Shown here in pieces: positions 1 to 9,429 of a stretch of 64,000 nt of DNA (its first letter is position 1; each line of letters starts with the position of its first letter). Origin of the DNA: Chondrocystis sp. NIES-4102 (GTDB lineage: Bacteria > Cyanobacteriota > Cyanobacteriia > Cyanobacteriales > Xenococcaceae); contig AP018281.1 in the NCBI GenBank assembly GCA_002368355.1, positions 1,674,001 to 1,738,000 of the forward strand. Reading direction: 5' to 3'. Under the pieces are notes generated by a model. That model made no database searches and was not told the origin of the DNA. It saw only the letters and a list, made by a program, of their open reading frames with translations. A program made the translations under genes and the position numbers.

Positions 1-519
1 AACCATGCGACTTTCAATATCTAAACCGACAGTCGGCTCATCTAGTACTAATACTTCAGGCTGATGTAGTAGTCCAGCAGCAAGATCTAGGCGTTTGCGA
101 ATTCCACCAGAATAAGTTCCTGTTTTTTGATCAGCATATTCGCTCAAACCCAAGACTGTAATTAATTGTTCAAGGCGATCGCCAATGGTTTTTTTTGGTA
201 AATGATATAGTGCTGCTTGTAACTTTAATAATTCTCTACCAGTCAACACCTTATCTAATGCGACCTCTTGAGCAACATAACCTAATCTTTGCCTTACTGC
301 TTTCGGGTTGGTGATGGCATTTATTCCCCCAACCTCAATTTTGCCCCCATCAGGTTTTGCTAGGGTACATAAACAGCGAATGGTAGTGGTTTTCCCTGCA
401 CCATTAGGGCCTAAAAGACCAAATATTTCTCCTGGTTGTACAGTGAAAGATATGTCTTTGACGGCTGGGGTATCGCCATAGCTTTTGCGTAGATTTTCAA
501 TTAAAACGGCAGCAGCCAT
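1..519 (-). CDS. ABC transporter ATP-binding protein (partial, N-terminal part)
   Basis: This is the N-terminal 173 codons of an ABC ATPase; the C-terminal part lies beyond the left edge. It resembles the DrrA/CcmA group, which power ABC-2 type membrane exporters. Translation begins MAAAVLIENLRKSYGD. A Walker A motif (GPNGAGKTT), a signature loop (SGGIRKR) and a Walker B segment ending LDEPTVGLD are all readable. The ATG at 517-519 is the first start after an upstream non-coding stretch. A permease partner would be expected off the left edge. The substrate cannot be inferred. Confidence 0.85.
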   Translation of the reverse strand, partial: MAAAVLIENLRKSYGDTPAVKDISFTVQPGEIFGLLGPNGAGKTTTIRCLCTLAKPDGGKIEVGGINAITNPKAVRQRLGYVAQEVALDKVLTGRELLKLQAALYHLPKKTIGDRLEQLITVLGLSEYADQKTGTYSGGIRKRLDLAAGLLHQPEVLVLDEPTVGLDIESRMV

Positions 520-605
520 AGTATCTAGTTCAAAAATATTTCTTATTAATTTCTTTTCTTATAGTTATTGTAGTAGTTCGATCCCAAATAAAAAGGAACT
601 GTTTA

Positions 606-1379
606 CTAAATCTTGCTATTTAAATCCTTAAGCTTCTCTCCAGGGGCAACACAATTTAGATATTCCTGAATTACATCTTTAGTTTTACCAAACATTTTAA
701 TTTGTCCTCGCTCCATCCATAGGGTTTTATGACAGTTTTGATGAATCATTTCCATAGAATGGGAAACCAGCAGCACGGTTACATGATCTTGCCAGAATTC
801 CTCCATTCTTTCCTTACATTTATTTTTAAAGCTGACATCTCCCACGGATAAAACTTCATCCAAAATTAAGATATCTGGCTTAACATCTGTGGCGATCGCA
901 AATCCTAATCTAGCCGTCATCCCTGAAGATAAACCCTTAACAGGTACTAGTGCATAGTTTTCTAATTCGGCAAATTCTAAAATTGATTTGGTTCTATCTC
1001 TCATTTCGGCTTGAGAATAGCCTAACATCACCCCATAAAGAATAATATTATCCATAACCGCAAGTTCTGGGTCAAATCCCGCCCCCAATTCAATTAGGGG
1101 AGCAACCTTACCTTTTGCCCTAACTATGCCAGAGGTTGGGGTTAAAATGCCTGAAATTAGCTTAAGCATAGTTGATTTACCCGAACCATTCGCCCCAATG
1201 ATGCCAATTTTCTCACCACACCCAATGGTTAAATTGATGTTATCTAAAACAATCTTTTTGGCTGGCTGACGATATTTGCCTTCTAAGAAAGATAAAATTG
1301 TTCTCTTGAGATCGTAGGAAAATTCTTCTTGTGTTCTACGCCAGAGAGATACACTATCTAATCTGATTGATTCATCCAT
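606..1379 (-). CDS. ABC transporter ATP-binding protein for polysaccharide/polyol-phosphate export
   Basis: This 257-residue ATPase is of the KpsT/Wzt/TagH type, which energises export of lipid-linked polysaccharides or teichoic-acid-like polymers across the inner membrane. Visible motifs are Walker A GANGSGKST (about residues 62-70), the signature LSSGMTARLG, and Walker B ILILDEVLSVGD followed by a switch histidine (VSHSM). It lacks the long C-terminal carbohydrate-binding domain of some Wzt proteins. The cognate permease lies upstream at 1673-2488 on the same strand, but about 290 bp of non-coding or decayed sequence separates them, which is longer than usual for this pair. The polymer exported is unknown. 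Confidence 0.88.
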   Translation of the reverse strand: MDESIRLDSVSLWRRTQEEFSYDLKRTILSFLEGKYRQPAKKIVLDNINLTIGCGEKIGIIGANGSGKSTMLKLISGILTPTSGIVRAKGKVAPLIELGAGFDPELAVMDNIILYGVMLGYSQAEMRDRTKSILEFAELENYALVPVKGLSSGMTARLGFAIATDVKPDILILDEVLSVGDVSFKNKCKERMEEFWQDHVTVLLVSHSMEMIHQNCHKTLWMERGQIKMFGKTKDVIQEYLNCVAPGEKLKDLNSKI

Positions 1380-1489
1380 ATATTATTTTCAAGCTCAAAT
1401 TTCTACAGTTAAAAATTACTTTAAAAGCCAGCAACGCAATATTGTATTGATTTCAATATTTTTATCTTCCTACAATTTGTGTTCATTAG

Positions 1490-1678
1490 GGTTACTCGGA
1501 TCTAGATAAAAGAGCAAGTTTGCATCTTAACTTAAAGAAACTACCCACAAAAATATCATTATTTTTATCACATCCTTCTGCTCGATTAGTGGCAATTAAT
1601 CTCATCCAAACAGAAGAGCAAATTATGATTATCCAAAGCTTGCTTGATTTTGCTTTAGGGAGAAAAACTTCCTTATAG
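1490..1678 (+). pseudogene. Possible gene remnant between the export ATPase and permease
   Basis: An open plus-strand stretch of about 62 codons, without a good start, runs to a TAG at 1676-1678. Its composition looks like protein rather than noise (for example LSHPSARLVAINLIQTEEQ). It lies antiparallel in the gap between the two ABC genes and its last bases touch the 3' end of the permease. I do not recognise the family. It could be the tail of a gene otherwise lost, or a chance open frame. Confidence 0.25.
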
Positions 1679-2488
1679 TAAATCCATAAATTGCGATCGC
1701 CAATGGGAAAAAGCCAGCGCACCGATAGTTACCACGACTAAACCACTAATTAAACTATGGGTAATTAGCATTAAATCTGGCAGACTATTTGAGATAGCAA
1801 TCTGACGAATACTTTCAATAATCGGTAGGATCGGATTGAGGATTAAAAATTGCTTAACAGCTTGGGGTACGATATCTGGGGGATAAAAGATAGGTGAGCT
1901 TATCCACAATAAGAAAGTCAATAGTTCATAAAAATAGGATAAATCACGGAAAAATACATATAAAGCACTCATTAACATACCAATGCCTGTACAAACTAAA
2001 ATTAAGCCAGTAATTGGTAGGAATAAAGCTAAAACATTAATCAAACTGTGAGAAATATCATTCCTCAGTAAAGTAACTATTACCAGTAAAGGAAACGCTC
2101 CTAATAATAATTGAAAAACATTTGCCCCAATAGTAGACAGGGGAAAAATAAATAAAGGTAAACGTATTTTATTAACCATCCCACCATTTTCAACTACACT
2201 AGCTAAGGCTTGAGCAGTAGAAGAAGAAAAGAAATTAATCACTACTAAACCCGTAAAAGCTGCCAAAACATAGTTGAGGGAAGAATTATCATAATATTGG
2301 GCAAAAGTTGCACCAAAAATAGCTGTGTATAAACCTGTCATTGCTAAAGGATTAAGTAAAGACCAGTAAATACCTAAAAAAGATCCCCGATATCTTCTCT
2401 TTAAATTACGTCTGATCAACACTAATAATAGTTCTCGATACCAAAGTAATTCCTTGTGTCGTTGCTTGTTAACAATAGATGTAACCAT
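1673..2488 (-). CDS. ABC-2 type permease for polysaccharide/polyol-phosphate export
   Basis: This integral membrane protein is of the KpsM/Wzm/TagG family, partner of the ATPase at 606-1379. The amphipathic N-terminus (RELLLVLIRRNLKRRYRGS) and the phrase LGIYWSLLNPL are typical. About six hydrophobic segments follow, then a conserved WISSPIFYPPDIVP loop near residue 205. The frame extends 10 codons further upstream to a TTG, but the ATG at 2486-2488 is preferred because family members start close to this point (271 residues). Together the two proteins should form a complete half-transporter pair. The substrate is not evident, and no glycosyltransferase genes lie immediately nearby. Confidence 0.87.
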   Translation of the reverse strand: MVTSIVNKQRHKELLWYRELLLVLIRRNLKRRYRGSFLGIYWSLLNPLAMTGLYTAIFGATFAQYYDNSSLNYVLAAFTGLVVINFFSSSTAQALASVVENGGMVNKIRLPLFIFPLSTIGANVFQLLLGAFPLLVIVTLLRNDISHSLINVLALFLPITGLILVCTGIGMLMSALYVFFRDLSYFYELLTFLLWISSPIFYPPDIVPQAVKQFLILNPILPIIESIRQIAISNSLPDLMLITHSLISGLVVVTIGALAFSHWRSQFMDLL

Positions 2489-2835
2489 ACAGTAATTTAG
2501 ATAACTATTTAAGTACAAGAGATATTGTAGGCAAAAGTAGCAAAAACCATGATAATTTAAACTAATTTTGATGCTTATAACCTGGTTTAATTCAAGATTA
2601 TAAGTGTGATAGCTAAAGCTCGATAAAACTGGGGAAAAGAACCAGACGCGCTTGTAAGTTTTAAGGTGAGGCGATTTTTAGTTTCTCCATCACGAATTTT
2701 AGATACAAAGATCCCAATTTAAGACCAGATACGTCCAAATAGCAATCAACAACTAAAGATTGATGACTTTAAAGAGGACTGATTTTGCTTTAAACTGTGA
2801 AGTGGCTCATTAAAATTCGGAATAAAATAATTGCA
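2489..2835. other. Intergenic region between ABC permease and DUF2862 gene
   Basis: About 350 bp without a convincing gene. It must hold the divergent promoters of the permease gene (minus) and the small DUF2862 gene (plus). An open minus-strand frame that covers the DUF2862 gene is judged a shadow. No repeat or RNA structure was recognised. Confidence 0.5.
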
Positions 2836-3030
2836 ATGGAAATCGGGCAAAAAGTAAAAGTATATAGAATCAAAGATAGAGTTAACGGTAGTGTTGCTAG
2901 TAAACTTGGCAAAGTGGGAACGGTTAAAGAATATAAAATGACCGATGGTAGTGGTGTGGGAGTAGTTGTTCAATTTGACGATCGCTCAAACATTTGGTTT
3001 TTTGAGGATGAAATTAAGTCCTTAGACTAG
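2836..3030 (+). CDS. DUF2862 small protein
   Basis: A 64-residue protein beginning MEIGQKVKVYRIKDRV, which matches the cyanobacterial DUF2862 family, a small beta-rich domain of unknown function found across cyanobacteria and chloroplast-bearing lineages. The open frame extends 13 codons upstream to 2797, but the internal ATG is chosen because the family begins at this motif and the upstream residues look random. It ends with a WFFEDEIKSLD-like tail. It precedes the get3d/chlG pair by under 50 bp, so co-transcription with these genes is possible. Confidence 0.8.
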   Translation: MEIGQKVKVYRIKDRVNGSVASKLGKVGTVKEYKMTDGSGVGVVVQFDDRSNIWFFEDEIKSLD

Positions 3031-3076
3031 TCATAATAATAAGAACTATCTATATAAAACTTATTTTTTTTAACCT

Positions 3077-4174
3077 ATGCCCTTAATCATCACCTTCTTA
3101 GGTAAAGGCGGGACAGGTCGCACCACCAGCGCGATCGCAACTGCAAAAAAACTAGCTACGGAAGGGAAAAAAGTTCTGTTACTCGGACAAGATCCTAGCC
3201 CTGCTTGGGGAATGACAGTAGGGATAACTCCTACATCTCAACCACAAGAAATTGGTGCTAATTTGTCAGTAATGCAGCTAAATTCCACTGTTTTACTAGA
3301 AAATAGCTGGGAACAAGTAAAAAAACTAGAAGCCCAATATTTGCGATCGCCAATTCTTAAGCAGGTATATGGTCAGGAGTTGGGTATCCTTCCTGGTATG
3401 GATCGAGCCTTAGCTCTTAATGTACTGCGTGAACACTATGAAAGTAATTTATATGATGTACTGATTTACGATGGTACAGGGGGCATTGATACTTTAAGAA
3501 TGTTAGGGATGCCAGATATTTTAAGCTGGTATTTTCGGCGTTTTGGCGAAATTTTTACTGAATCAGATATTGTAAAAACTCTCTCGCCTTTTGTGCAACC
3601 AATCACTAGTGCGGTATTAAATACTTCCTGGACAGCCAACGACATTAATAGCACCAATAATCCTGCTACACAAATGCTTAACCAGGGGACAGAAGTCCTC
3701 AATCAAGGGAAGGTTTTAGCTTATCTAGTAACTACCCCAAATCCGACTGCGGTAGCTACAGCAAAATATCTTTGGGGAAGCGCGCAACAAATTGGCTTAT
3801 CAGTAGGAGGGGTATTAGTAAATCAAGGGGAAATTACAGACGTAGTGGCTTCTGAATTTGCACCTTTAAAGATTACTAATTTACCTGCTGCAGGTGAGGG
3901 GGATAATTGGCAGAATTTAATCGAGGCATTACCTAGTATGAGTGTAGGTAGTGATATTCCAAAACCCACAGAAGTTATCTTATCTGAGCGCAAAATAAAA
4001 GTATTTTTGCCAGGATTTGAGAAAAAAGAGGTCAAATTAACGCAATATGGCCCAGAAATAACCATCGAAGCTGGAGATCAAAGACGTAATATCACGTTAC
4101 CTCCTGCTTGGCGCGGTAATTCTGTGGCAGGTGCAAAGTTTCAAAACGGCTATTTAGAAATTACTATCGGTTAA
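3077..4174 (+). CDS. Get3d-type anion-transporting ATPase with C-terminal alpha-crystallin-like domain
   Basis: A 365-residue ArsA/Get3-family P-loop ATPase. The N-terminal deviant Walker A reads GKGGTGRTT at residues 9-17: the signature lysine K10 is present, but the usual Walker lysine is arginine (R15). The last ~60 residues (VFLPGFEKKEVKLTQ to GYLEITIG) form a small Hsp20/alpha-crystallin-like beta domain, the hallmark of the Get3d group of cyanobacteria and plastids. No client is known with certainty; roles in tail-anchored protein or tetrapyrrole-related handling have been considered for relatives. It lies 26 bp upstream of chlG, so an operon with chlorophyll synthase is likely. The methionine of MPLIITFLG is a firm start. 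Confidence 0.85.
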   Translation: MPLIITFLGKGGTGRTTSAIATAKKLATEGKKVLLLGQDPSPAWGMTVGITPTSQPQEIGANLSVMQLNSTVLLENSWEQVKKLEAQYLRSPILKQVYGQELGILPGMDRALALNVLREHYESNLYDVLIYDGTGGIDTLRMLGMPDILSWYFRRFGEIFTESDIVKTLSPFVQPITSAVLNTSWTANDINSTNNPATQMLNQGTEVLNQGKVLAYLVTTPNPTAVATAKYLWGSAQQIGLSVGGVLVNQGEITDVVASEFAPLKITNLPAAGEGDNWQNLIEALPSMSVGSDIPKPTEVILSERKIKVFLPGFEKKEVKLTQYGPEITIEAGDQRRNITLPPAWRGNSVAGAKFQNGYLEITIG

Positions 4175-4200
4175 ATAACTAAGCAATCAACAATTTATCC

Positions 4201-5190
4201 ATGTCCGAATCTCCAACTAATACAGAAAAAGCAGACAATTCAGGCAATTCCAAAACCCGCCAACTACTGGGTATGAAAGGCGCAGCGTCAGGAGAAACCT
4301 CTATTTGGAAAATTAGGCTGCAATTAATGAAACCCATCACCTGGATTCCTTTGATGTGGGGTGTTATTTGTGGTGCAGCATCTTCTGGTAACTATACATG
4401 GACACTGGAAAATGTTTTACTTTCGTCCGCCTGTATGTTGCTTTCTGGCCCATTATTAACTGGTTATACTCAGACTGTTAATGAACTATATGATCGCGAG
4501 ATTGATGCGATTAATGAACCCTATCGTCCTATTCCTTCGGGGGCTATTTCCTTACCACAAGTAAAGACGCAAATTATTCTACTATTGCTAGCAGGTTTAG
4601 CATTGGCTTATGGTTTGGATGTAGCGGTAGGTCATGATTTCCCCACAATTTTGGCAATTGCGCTTGGTGGATCATTAATTGCTTATATCTATTCAGCACC
4701 ACCCTTAAAACTCAAGCAAAATGGCTGGTTAGGTACTTATGCCCTAGGTTCTAGCTATATTGCTTTACCTTGGTGGACAGGTCATGCTTTGTTTGGTGAT
4801 TTAAATTGGACAATTGTGATCTTAACTTTGATCTATAGCTTTGCAGGGTTGGGTATTGCGATCGTTAACGATTTCAAAAGTGTCGAAGGCGATCGCGCTT
4901 TGGGTTTAAAATCTTTACCTGTAATGTTTGGGGTAACTACCGCAGCCTGGATTTGCGTAATTGCGATCGATGTATTTCAAATTGGTATTGCAGGTTATTT
5001 AGTGGCAATTCATGAAAACCTGTACGCCACTATTGTTATGTTGCTAGTTATTCCCCAAATCGTTTTCCAGGATATGTATTTTTTACGTAACCCTCTAGAA
5101 AATGATGTGAAATATCAAGCCAGCGCACAACCGTTTTTAGTCTTTGGAATGTTATTTACAGGTATTGCTTTAGGACACGCAGGTATTTAA
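4201..5190 (+). CDS. chlG: Chlorophyll a synthase
   Basis: ChlG is the membrane prenyltransferase that esterifies chlorophyllide a with phytyl or geranylgeranyl diphosphate, the last step of chlorophyll a synthesis, in thylakoid or plasma membranes. The 329 residues contain a soluble N-terminal tail, then about eight transmembrane segments. The first UbiA-type Asp-rich motif reads NELYDREIDAINEPYRP (about residues 95-112) and the second, NDFKSVEGDRALGLKSLPV, lies near residues 223-242. Length and motifs match cyanobacterial ChlG closely. It follows get3d by 26 bp. The downstream DUF6391 gene converges on it with only 10 bp between stops. Confidence 0.96.
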   Translation: MSESPTNTEKADNSGNSKTRQLLGMKGAASGETSIWKIRLQLMKPITWIPLMWGVICGAASSGNYTWTLENVLLSSACMLLSGPLLTGYTQTVNELYDREIDAINEPYRPIPSGAISLPQVKTQIILLLLAGLALAYGLDVAVGHDFPTILAIALGGSLIAYIYSAPPLKLKQNGWLGTYALGSSYIALPWWTGHALFGDLNWTIVILTLIYSFAGLGIAIVNDFKSVEGDRALGLKSLPVMFGVTTAAWICVIAIDVFQIGIAGYLVAIHENLYATIVMLLVIPQIVFQDMYFLRNPLENDVKYQASAQPFLVFGMLFTGIALGHAGI

Positions 5191-5200
5191 ACTTGCTGTC

Positions 5201-5830
5201 TTAATTAGATATCCAATCTAAACGTACAAAATAGCCAGGATTACCAGATTGATCGACAATTTTGGCTATATCATTGAGTTTAAGATTAAAAGGGATCCCT
5301 GTAGTAATATACCTCTGTACATACATCCCAAATTCAGGCGCAAGATAATTAGCAGCTATAGTAGCAAAGCCCAAACCCAATAATTGAGGAATTGGCGATC
5401 GCGGTAAGCTAAAATGTACTGCCATTGCCATACTCGCGGTCAGCATCATTGCCACAGAAGAGTTTGTCCCACAACGGGGGTGTAAGGCTAAATTCCATTC
5501 CCCTTGTTGTAAACGAGTTAAGGCACGTTTAACCGCATTTCTCAATTTTACAGGGTCAATCTCACCATAAAGATAAAAACCTTTTTCCGTTGACAACCCC
5601 CCAATAGTCTCATTATCGGCAGATAAATAATTAATCGAAAACTTTTTGTAGGAGGAGGCAGGGTTACTTAACATCCACACAGTAGCGTGTTCTAAAGCGT
5701 GAATCTGACGTATCATTAAAAACTCTTTTAACCCTGGTAAAAATCCTAACTGTTCAATTAATTCAGTATCTTGATGAGGATGGAAATAGGGAGTATCGAA
5801 TCCTGGGGGGGCATAGATAGCTTCACTCAT
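5201..5830 (-). CDS. DUF6391-like cyanobacterial protein
   Basis: A 209-residue protein resembling a cyanobacterial family of unknown function (DUF6391). Residues around 40-50 read RQIHALEHATVWML. A mid-protein segment has ALHPRCGTNSSVAMML followed by a hydrophobic stretch (about residues 120-165) that could be one or two membrane helices. The conserved His/Glu in HALEHA and the Cys in RCGTN could suggest metal binding, but this is speculation. It converges with chlG, and the ATG at 5828-5830 is the only good start. Confidence 0.7.
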   Translation of the reverse strand: MSEAIYAPPGFDTPYFHPHQDTELIEQLGFLPGLKEFLMIRQIHALEHATVWMLSNPASSYKKFSINYLSADNETIGGLSTEKGFYLYGEIDPVKLRNAVKRALTRLQQGEWNLALHPRCGTNSSVAMMLTASMAMAVHFSLPRSPIPQLLGLGFATIAANYLAPEFGMYVQRYITTGIPFNLKLNDIAKIVDQSGNPGYFVRLDWISN

Positions 5831-6423
5831 AATTAACAGAGTATTATTGCTCTTTGGGGGTTAATCACGCCAGAATCCAGCGCGATATCGCGTAAAGTTG
5901 TAGCTATAAAAACAAGTATCATCGTAATGCAGGAGCTACACACATTTTTATTTAATGCCTCCACTTCCTGCATCGTTAATACACAGTAGAAGTAATGGTA
6001 ATAAATATGTCAGCTTATAGCTATGATAATTATTCTAGCTTCTGTCTAATGCCAATTTTTACCTACTTTAATTAATTGAAACTGTTATGGCGTAACCATT
6101 AGAGGCTTTTGTATCTATCAACACAATGTTTATTATTTATTAGCTATTGAGAGACAGGAGACAGTTAGGTAGTAGGTAGTAGGTAGTGGGGAAGTAGTAA
6201 TCCCACAAGGGGACAATGAGAGTAACGAGTCTGGTAGTAGGAATAGTAGTTAAAGCTAAAAGCTAAGAAGCTCAAAATTAAGGGTATACCTACCAACATT
6301 TATTAAGAAACTTTACTATTTGATAAATATCTTATTATTAGTTCGTCCTGTGGCTGGTGAGACAACACCGAATCGAGATAATCTGAGTGAAGCAGTTTTT
6401 TTATCTAATTTTTAATATCCATA
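5831..6423. other. Gene-free region upstream of hemF
   Basis: About 590 bp without a convincing gene. It contains a 12-bp perfect palindrome CGCGATATCGCG at 5881-5892, an inverted repeat with TGCAGGA/TCCTGCA arms at 5928-5934 and 5966-5972 (31-base loop), and the repeat block listed at 6149-6275. The hemF promoter must lie in the last ~150 bp. No known RNA was recognised. Confidence 0.5.
6149..6275 (+). repeat. Dispersed composite repeat (GGTAGTA heptamers plus 20-mer)
   Basis: The block has an AGGAGACAG-type tract, three GGTAGTA heptamers, the 20-mer AATCCCACAAGGGGACAATG (6199-6218), an ACGAGTCTGGTAGTAGGAATAG segment and an AAAGCTAAAAGCTAAGAAGCT tail. The same modules in the same order occur, reverse-complemented, at 18205-18400, and in part at 24933-25170 and 30090-30265. 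Confidence 0.8.
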
Positions 6424-7458
6424 ATGACCGCTATAAATACCAACTCAACTAAAAAATCCCAACCGTCTATCCCTCCTACTGACTCAAAAACTAGAGTTAG
6501 TCAGTTTATGCAGCAGTTACAGGATGAAATTTGTGCAGGCTTGGAAGCAGCAGATGGGGGTGGCAAATTTAAAGAAGAAAGTTGGCAAAGAGAAGAAGGC
6601 GGTGGGGGGCGATCGCGCGTTTTAGCAAATGGAGGAGTATTAGAACAAGGAGGGGTTAATTTTTCTGAGGTTTGGGGCAGCCATTTACCTCCTTCGATTC
6701 TACAGCAACGTCCAGAAGCAGCAGGACATGGATTTTATGCCACAGGTACATCAATGGTGTTGCATCCTCGCAATCCTTATATTCCTACAGTTCACTTGAA
6801 CTATCGCTATTTTGAGGCGGGTCCTGTATGGTGGTTTGGGGGTGGTGCAGATTTAACTCCCTATTATCCTTTTGCAGAAGATGCAGCCCACTTTCATCGT
6901 AGTTATCAAGCAACTTGCGATCGCCATAATTCTGAATATTATCCAGTTTTTAAACGTTGGTGTGATGAATATTTTTATCTTAAGCATCGTCAAGAGACTA
7001 GAGGTGTAGGAGGGTTATTTTTCGATTATCAAGATGGTACAGGGGAATTATATAAAGGGCCACACCCAGATAAAGCAGCATCAATGTATAGTCAAGATGT
7101 GGGCGAAGTTGCTCACCGTACGTGGGATGATATATTTAATTTTGTACAAGATTGTGGACGTACCTTTTTACCTGCTTATTTGCCCATTATAGAAAAACGT
7201 CGCAACATCGAATATGGTGAAAGACAAAGAAACTTCCAACTATATCGTCGTGGACGTTATGTAGAATTTAATTTAGTCTACGATCGCGGTACAATTTTTG
7301 GACTGCAAACCAATGGACGGACAGAATCAATTTTGATGTCTTTACCACCTTTAGTGCGTTGGGAATATAATTATCATCCTGAACCTAATACCCCTGAAGC
7401 AGAATTATATGAAACTTTCCTTAAGCCTCAAGATTGGTCTAATTGGCAACCTTCTTAA
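6424..7458 (+). CDS. hemF: Oxygen-dependent coproporphyrinogen III oxidase
   Basis: HemF converts coproporphyrinogen III to protoporphyrinogen IX with O2, a step shared by heme and chlorophyll synthesis in the cytosol. The 344-residue product carries the family's landmarks: [20 protein letters not shown] (about residues 117-136), [12 protein letters not shown] and a C-terminal [15 protein letters not shown](I)FGL segment. The length fits cyanobacterial HemF, which has a longer N-terminus than the E. coli enzyme. A stretch near residue 55 is unusually rich in Gly/Glu. The gene stands alone with long upstream DNA, so it probably has its own promoter. Confidence 0.97.
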   Translation: MTAINTNSTKKSQPSIPPTDSKTRVSQFMQQLQDEICAGLEAADGGGKFKEESWQREEGGGGRSRVLANGGVLEQGGVNFSEVWGSHLPPSILQQRPEAAGHGFYATGTSMVLHPRNPYIPTVHLNYRYFEAGPVWWFGGGADLTPYYPFAEDAAHFHRSYQATCDRHNSEYYPVFKRWCDEYFYLKHRQETRGVGGLFFDYQDGTGELYKGPHPDKAASMYSQDVGEVAHRTWDDIFNFVQDCGRTFLPAYLPIIEKRRNIEYGERQRNFQLYRRGRYVEFNLVYDRGTIFGLQTNGRTESILMSLPPLVRWEYNYHPEPNTPEAELYETFLKPQDWSNWQPS

Positions 7459-7479
7459 TTGATAATTGATAATTGATAA
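7459..7479 (+). repeat. Three tandem TTGATAA heptamers
   Basis: Immediately after hemF there are three perfect copies of the 7-mer TTGATAA. Related TTGATAA or TCAATTG heptamers recur after the rhomboid gene (about 11718-11735) and at 12680-12702, so this belongs to a heptanucleotide repeat class found throughout the window. Confidence 0.7.
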
Positions 7480-7559
7480 TGGAGAACTAGCTAATATAAG
7501 TTGAAGATGTCTTGATTTATCAAAAGGCAAACATTATTAATTGTTGAATGAAGATCTAA

Positions 7560-8498
7560 ATGTATATAAGTGTAGTAATTCCAACTTATAATCGTTTACC
7601 AATTCTGCAAAAAAGTCTTACTGCCTTAGAAGCACAGATAATAAGCGATCGCACAATAGAAGGGTATGAAATAGTTTTAGTTGATGATGGTTCAACTGAT
7701 CAAACAATAACTTGGTTGCAAGAAAATCAGACACAACTACCTCATCTAAAACTATACCAACAGGAGCATCAAGGAGCAGCAGCAGCCCGAAACTTGGGTG
7801 TAACTAAAGCTAGAGGGGACACTATAATTTTTATAGATAGTGATTTAGTAGTTACTGAAAGTTTTTTACAAGCCCATGTTACTGCTTTACTCCAAGCCCA
7901 ACAACAGTTAAATAGCGATCGCGTCTTTACTTATGGGGCGGTGATTAATACCAATAATTTTGCTAACCCCACCGAAGAACCTTATAAAATAACCGATTTC
8001 TCTGCTGCTTATTTTGCCACAGGCAATGTAGCGATCGCTCGTAAATGGTTAGAAGCGGTGGGCTTATTCGATACTGGTTTTAAGCTTTATGGTTGGGAAG
8101 ATCTAGAATTAGGGGTGCGCCTAAAAAAATTAGGTTTAAAACTGATTAAATGTCCTGAAGCGGTGGGCTATCATTGGCATCCTGCTTTTAATTTAGAGCA
8201 AATTCCCCAGTTAATAGAACAGGAAATTCAACGGGGAAAAATGGGGGTAGTTTTCTATCAAAAACATCCGACTTTCGATGTCAAAATGATGATTCAGATG
8301 ACTATTTTACACCGTATACTCTGGGGGACATTATCATTAGGAGGCAGACTTAATGAACACACCCTCAAGCCATTACTACAGTGGTTAATTAATCGTCAGC
8401 AGCCCCAGTTAGCAGAACAAATTGCTCGTATTTTTCTCAATTGGTATAACGTCCAAGGGGTTTATACCGCCTACAATCAATATAAAAATAATATCTAA
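7560..8498 (+). CDS. Family 2 glycosyltransferase
   Basis: A 312-residue GT-A fold transferase that moves a sugar from a nucleotide-sugar donor to an unknown acceptor. The N-terminus has VVIPTYNR (residues 5-12), then VDDGSTD near residue 42, the metal-binding DxD-like FIDSD near residue 90, and the acceptor-site motif GWEDLELGVRL near residue 180. No transmembrane segments follow the catalytic domain, so it is probably cytosolic or peripherally bound. It is followed by map after 15 bp and may be co-transcribed with it, although the two functions are not obviously linked. Confidence 0.88.
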   Translation: MYISVVIPTYNRLPILQKSLTALEAQIISDRTIEGYEIVLVDDGSTDQTITWLQENQTQLPHLKLYQQEHQGAAAARNLGVTKARGDTIIFIDSDLVVTESFLQAHVTALLQAQQQLNSDRVFTYGAVINTNNFANPTEEPYKITDFSAAYFATGNVAIARKWLEAVGLFDTGFKLYGWEDLELGVRLKKLGLKLIKCPEAVGYHWHPAFNLEQIPQLIEQEIQRGKMGVVFYQKHPTFDVKMMIQMTILHRILWGTLSLGGRLNEHTLKPLLQWLINRQQPQLAEQIARIFLNWYNVQGVYTAYNQYKNNI

Positions 8499-8513
8499 AA
8501 ATTAATTTATTTA

Positions 8514-9368
8514 ATGAATATTTTAACCGATCTTCTATTTCCCAAATCCAAGAGTAATGCCAATACTAAATCCGAGGGGCTACCAGCATCTAATCATACT
8601 CCACGGGGAATTAAGCTAAAATCTCCGCCAGAAATCGCCAAAATGAGAAATTCAGCTAAGATTGTTGCCACAGTCTTAAAAGAAATTCAAGCAATGGTAG
8701 AGCCTGGAATGACTACCGCAGATCTAGATGAATATGCAGAAAAACGTATTCGCGAAATGGGAGCAACCCCTAGTTTCAAAGGATATTATGGATTTCCTGG
8801 ATCAATTTGTGCCAGCATCAACAATGAAGTAGTACATGGTATTCCTAGTACTAAAAAAGTAATTCGTCGTGGCGATGTTTTAAAAGTAGATACAGGGGCA
8901 TATTGTGAGGGTTTTCATGGCGACTCTTGCATTACGATCGCTGTGGGTAAAGTATCTCAGGATGCAGCAAAACTTATTGAGGTAGCAGAAGCAGCTTTAT
9001 ATAAAGGTATTGATCAGGTAAAAGCAGGTAATCATCTATTAGATATTGCAGGGGCGATCGAAGATTATGTCAAAGCTAATGGCTACAGTATAGTAGAAGA
9101 GTATACAGGACATGGTGTAGGTAGAGATTTACATGAATCACCATCAGTATTCAATTTTCGGACAAATTGGCTACCCAATGTCAAACTTAAGGCAGGGATG
9201 ACTTTAGCAATTGAACCCATACTCAATGCAGGGTCAAAACATACCAGAATTTTACGCGATCGCTGGACAGTTGTAACTACAGATAATAATTTGTCGGCTC
9301 AATTTGAACATACTGTGTTAGTTACTAAAGATGGGTATGAAATATTAACAGATCGGGATCTTGTTTAG
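8514..9368 (+). CDS. map: Methionine aminopeptidase type I
   Basis: MetAP removes the initiator methionine from nascent proteins using two divalent metal ions. The metal ligands are visible: two Asp in [12 protein letters not shown], His in [10 protein letters not shown], Glu in AIEPILNAG and Glu in QFEHTVLV. The 284 residues include about 35 extra N-terminal residues (Lys/Ser/Asn-rich) before the catalytic domain starts at [15 protein letters not shown]. Cyanobacteria often carry several map paralogues; this one has a short linker rather than a zinc-finger extension. The downstream DNA holds repeat and pseudogene material. Confidence 0.95.
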   Translation: MNILTDLLFPKSKSNANTKSEGLPASNHTPRGIKLKSPPEIAKMRNSAKIVATVLKEIQAMVEPGMTTADLDEYAEKRIREMGATPSFKGYYGFPGSICASINNEVVHGIPSTKKVIRRGDVLKVDTGAYCEGFHGDSCITIAVGKVSQDAAKLIEVAEAALYKGIDQVKAGNHLLDIAGAIEDYVKANGYSIVEEYTGHGVGRDLHESPSVFNFRTNWLPNVKLKAGMTLAIEPILNAGSKHTRILRDRWTVVTTDNNLSAQFEHTVLVTKDGYEILTDRDLV

Positions 9369-9429
9369 AATTTAGCTTGTAGCTTTGGGCTTCTCCTGAC
9401 TTCTGTCTCCAAACTCGTTACTTGCTATT

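Noticed and set aside
1492-1722. 76-codon minus-strand open frame
   Set aside because: It overlaps the end of the permease in another frame and is antisense to a more protein-like plus-strand frame; composition is poor.
2746-2973. 75-codon minus-strand open frame
   Set aside because: It is antisense to the DUF2862 gene and has no recognisable domain.
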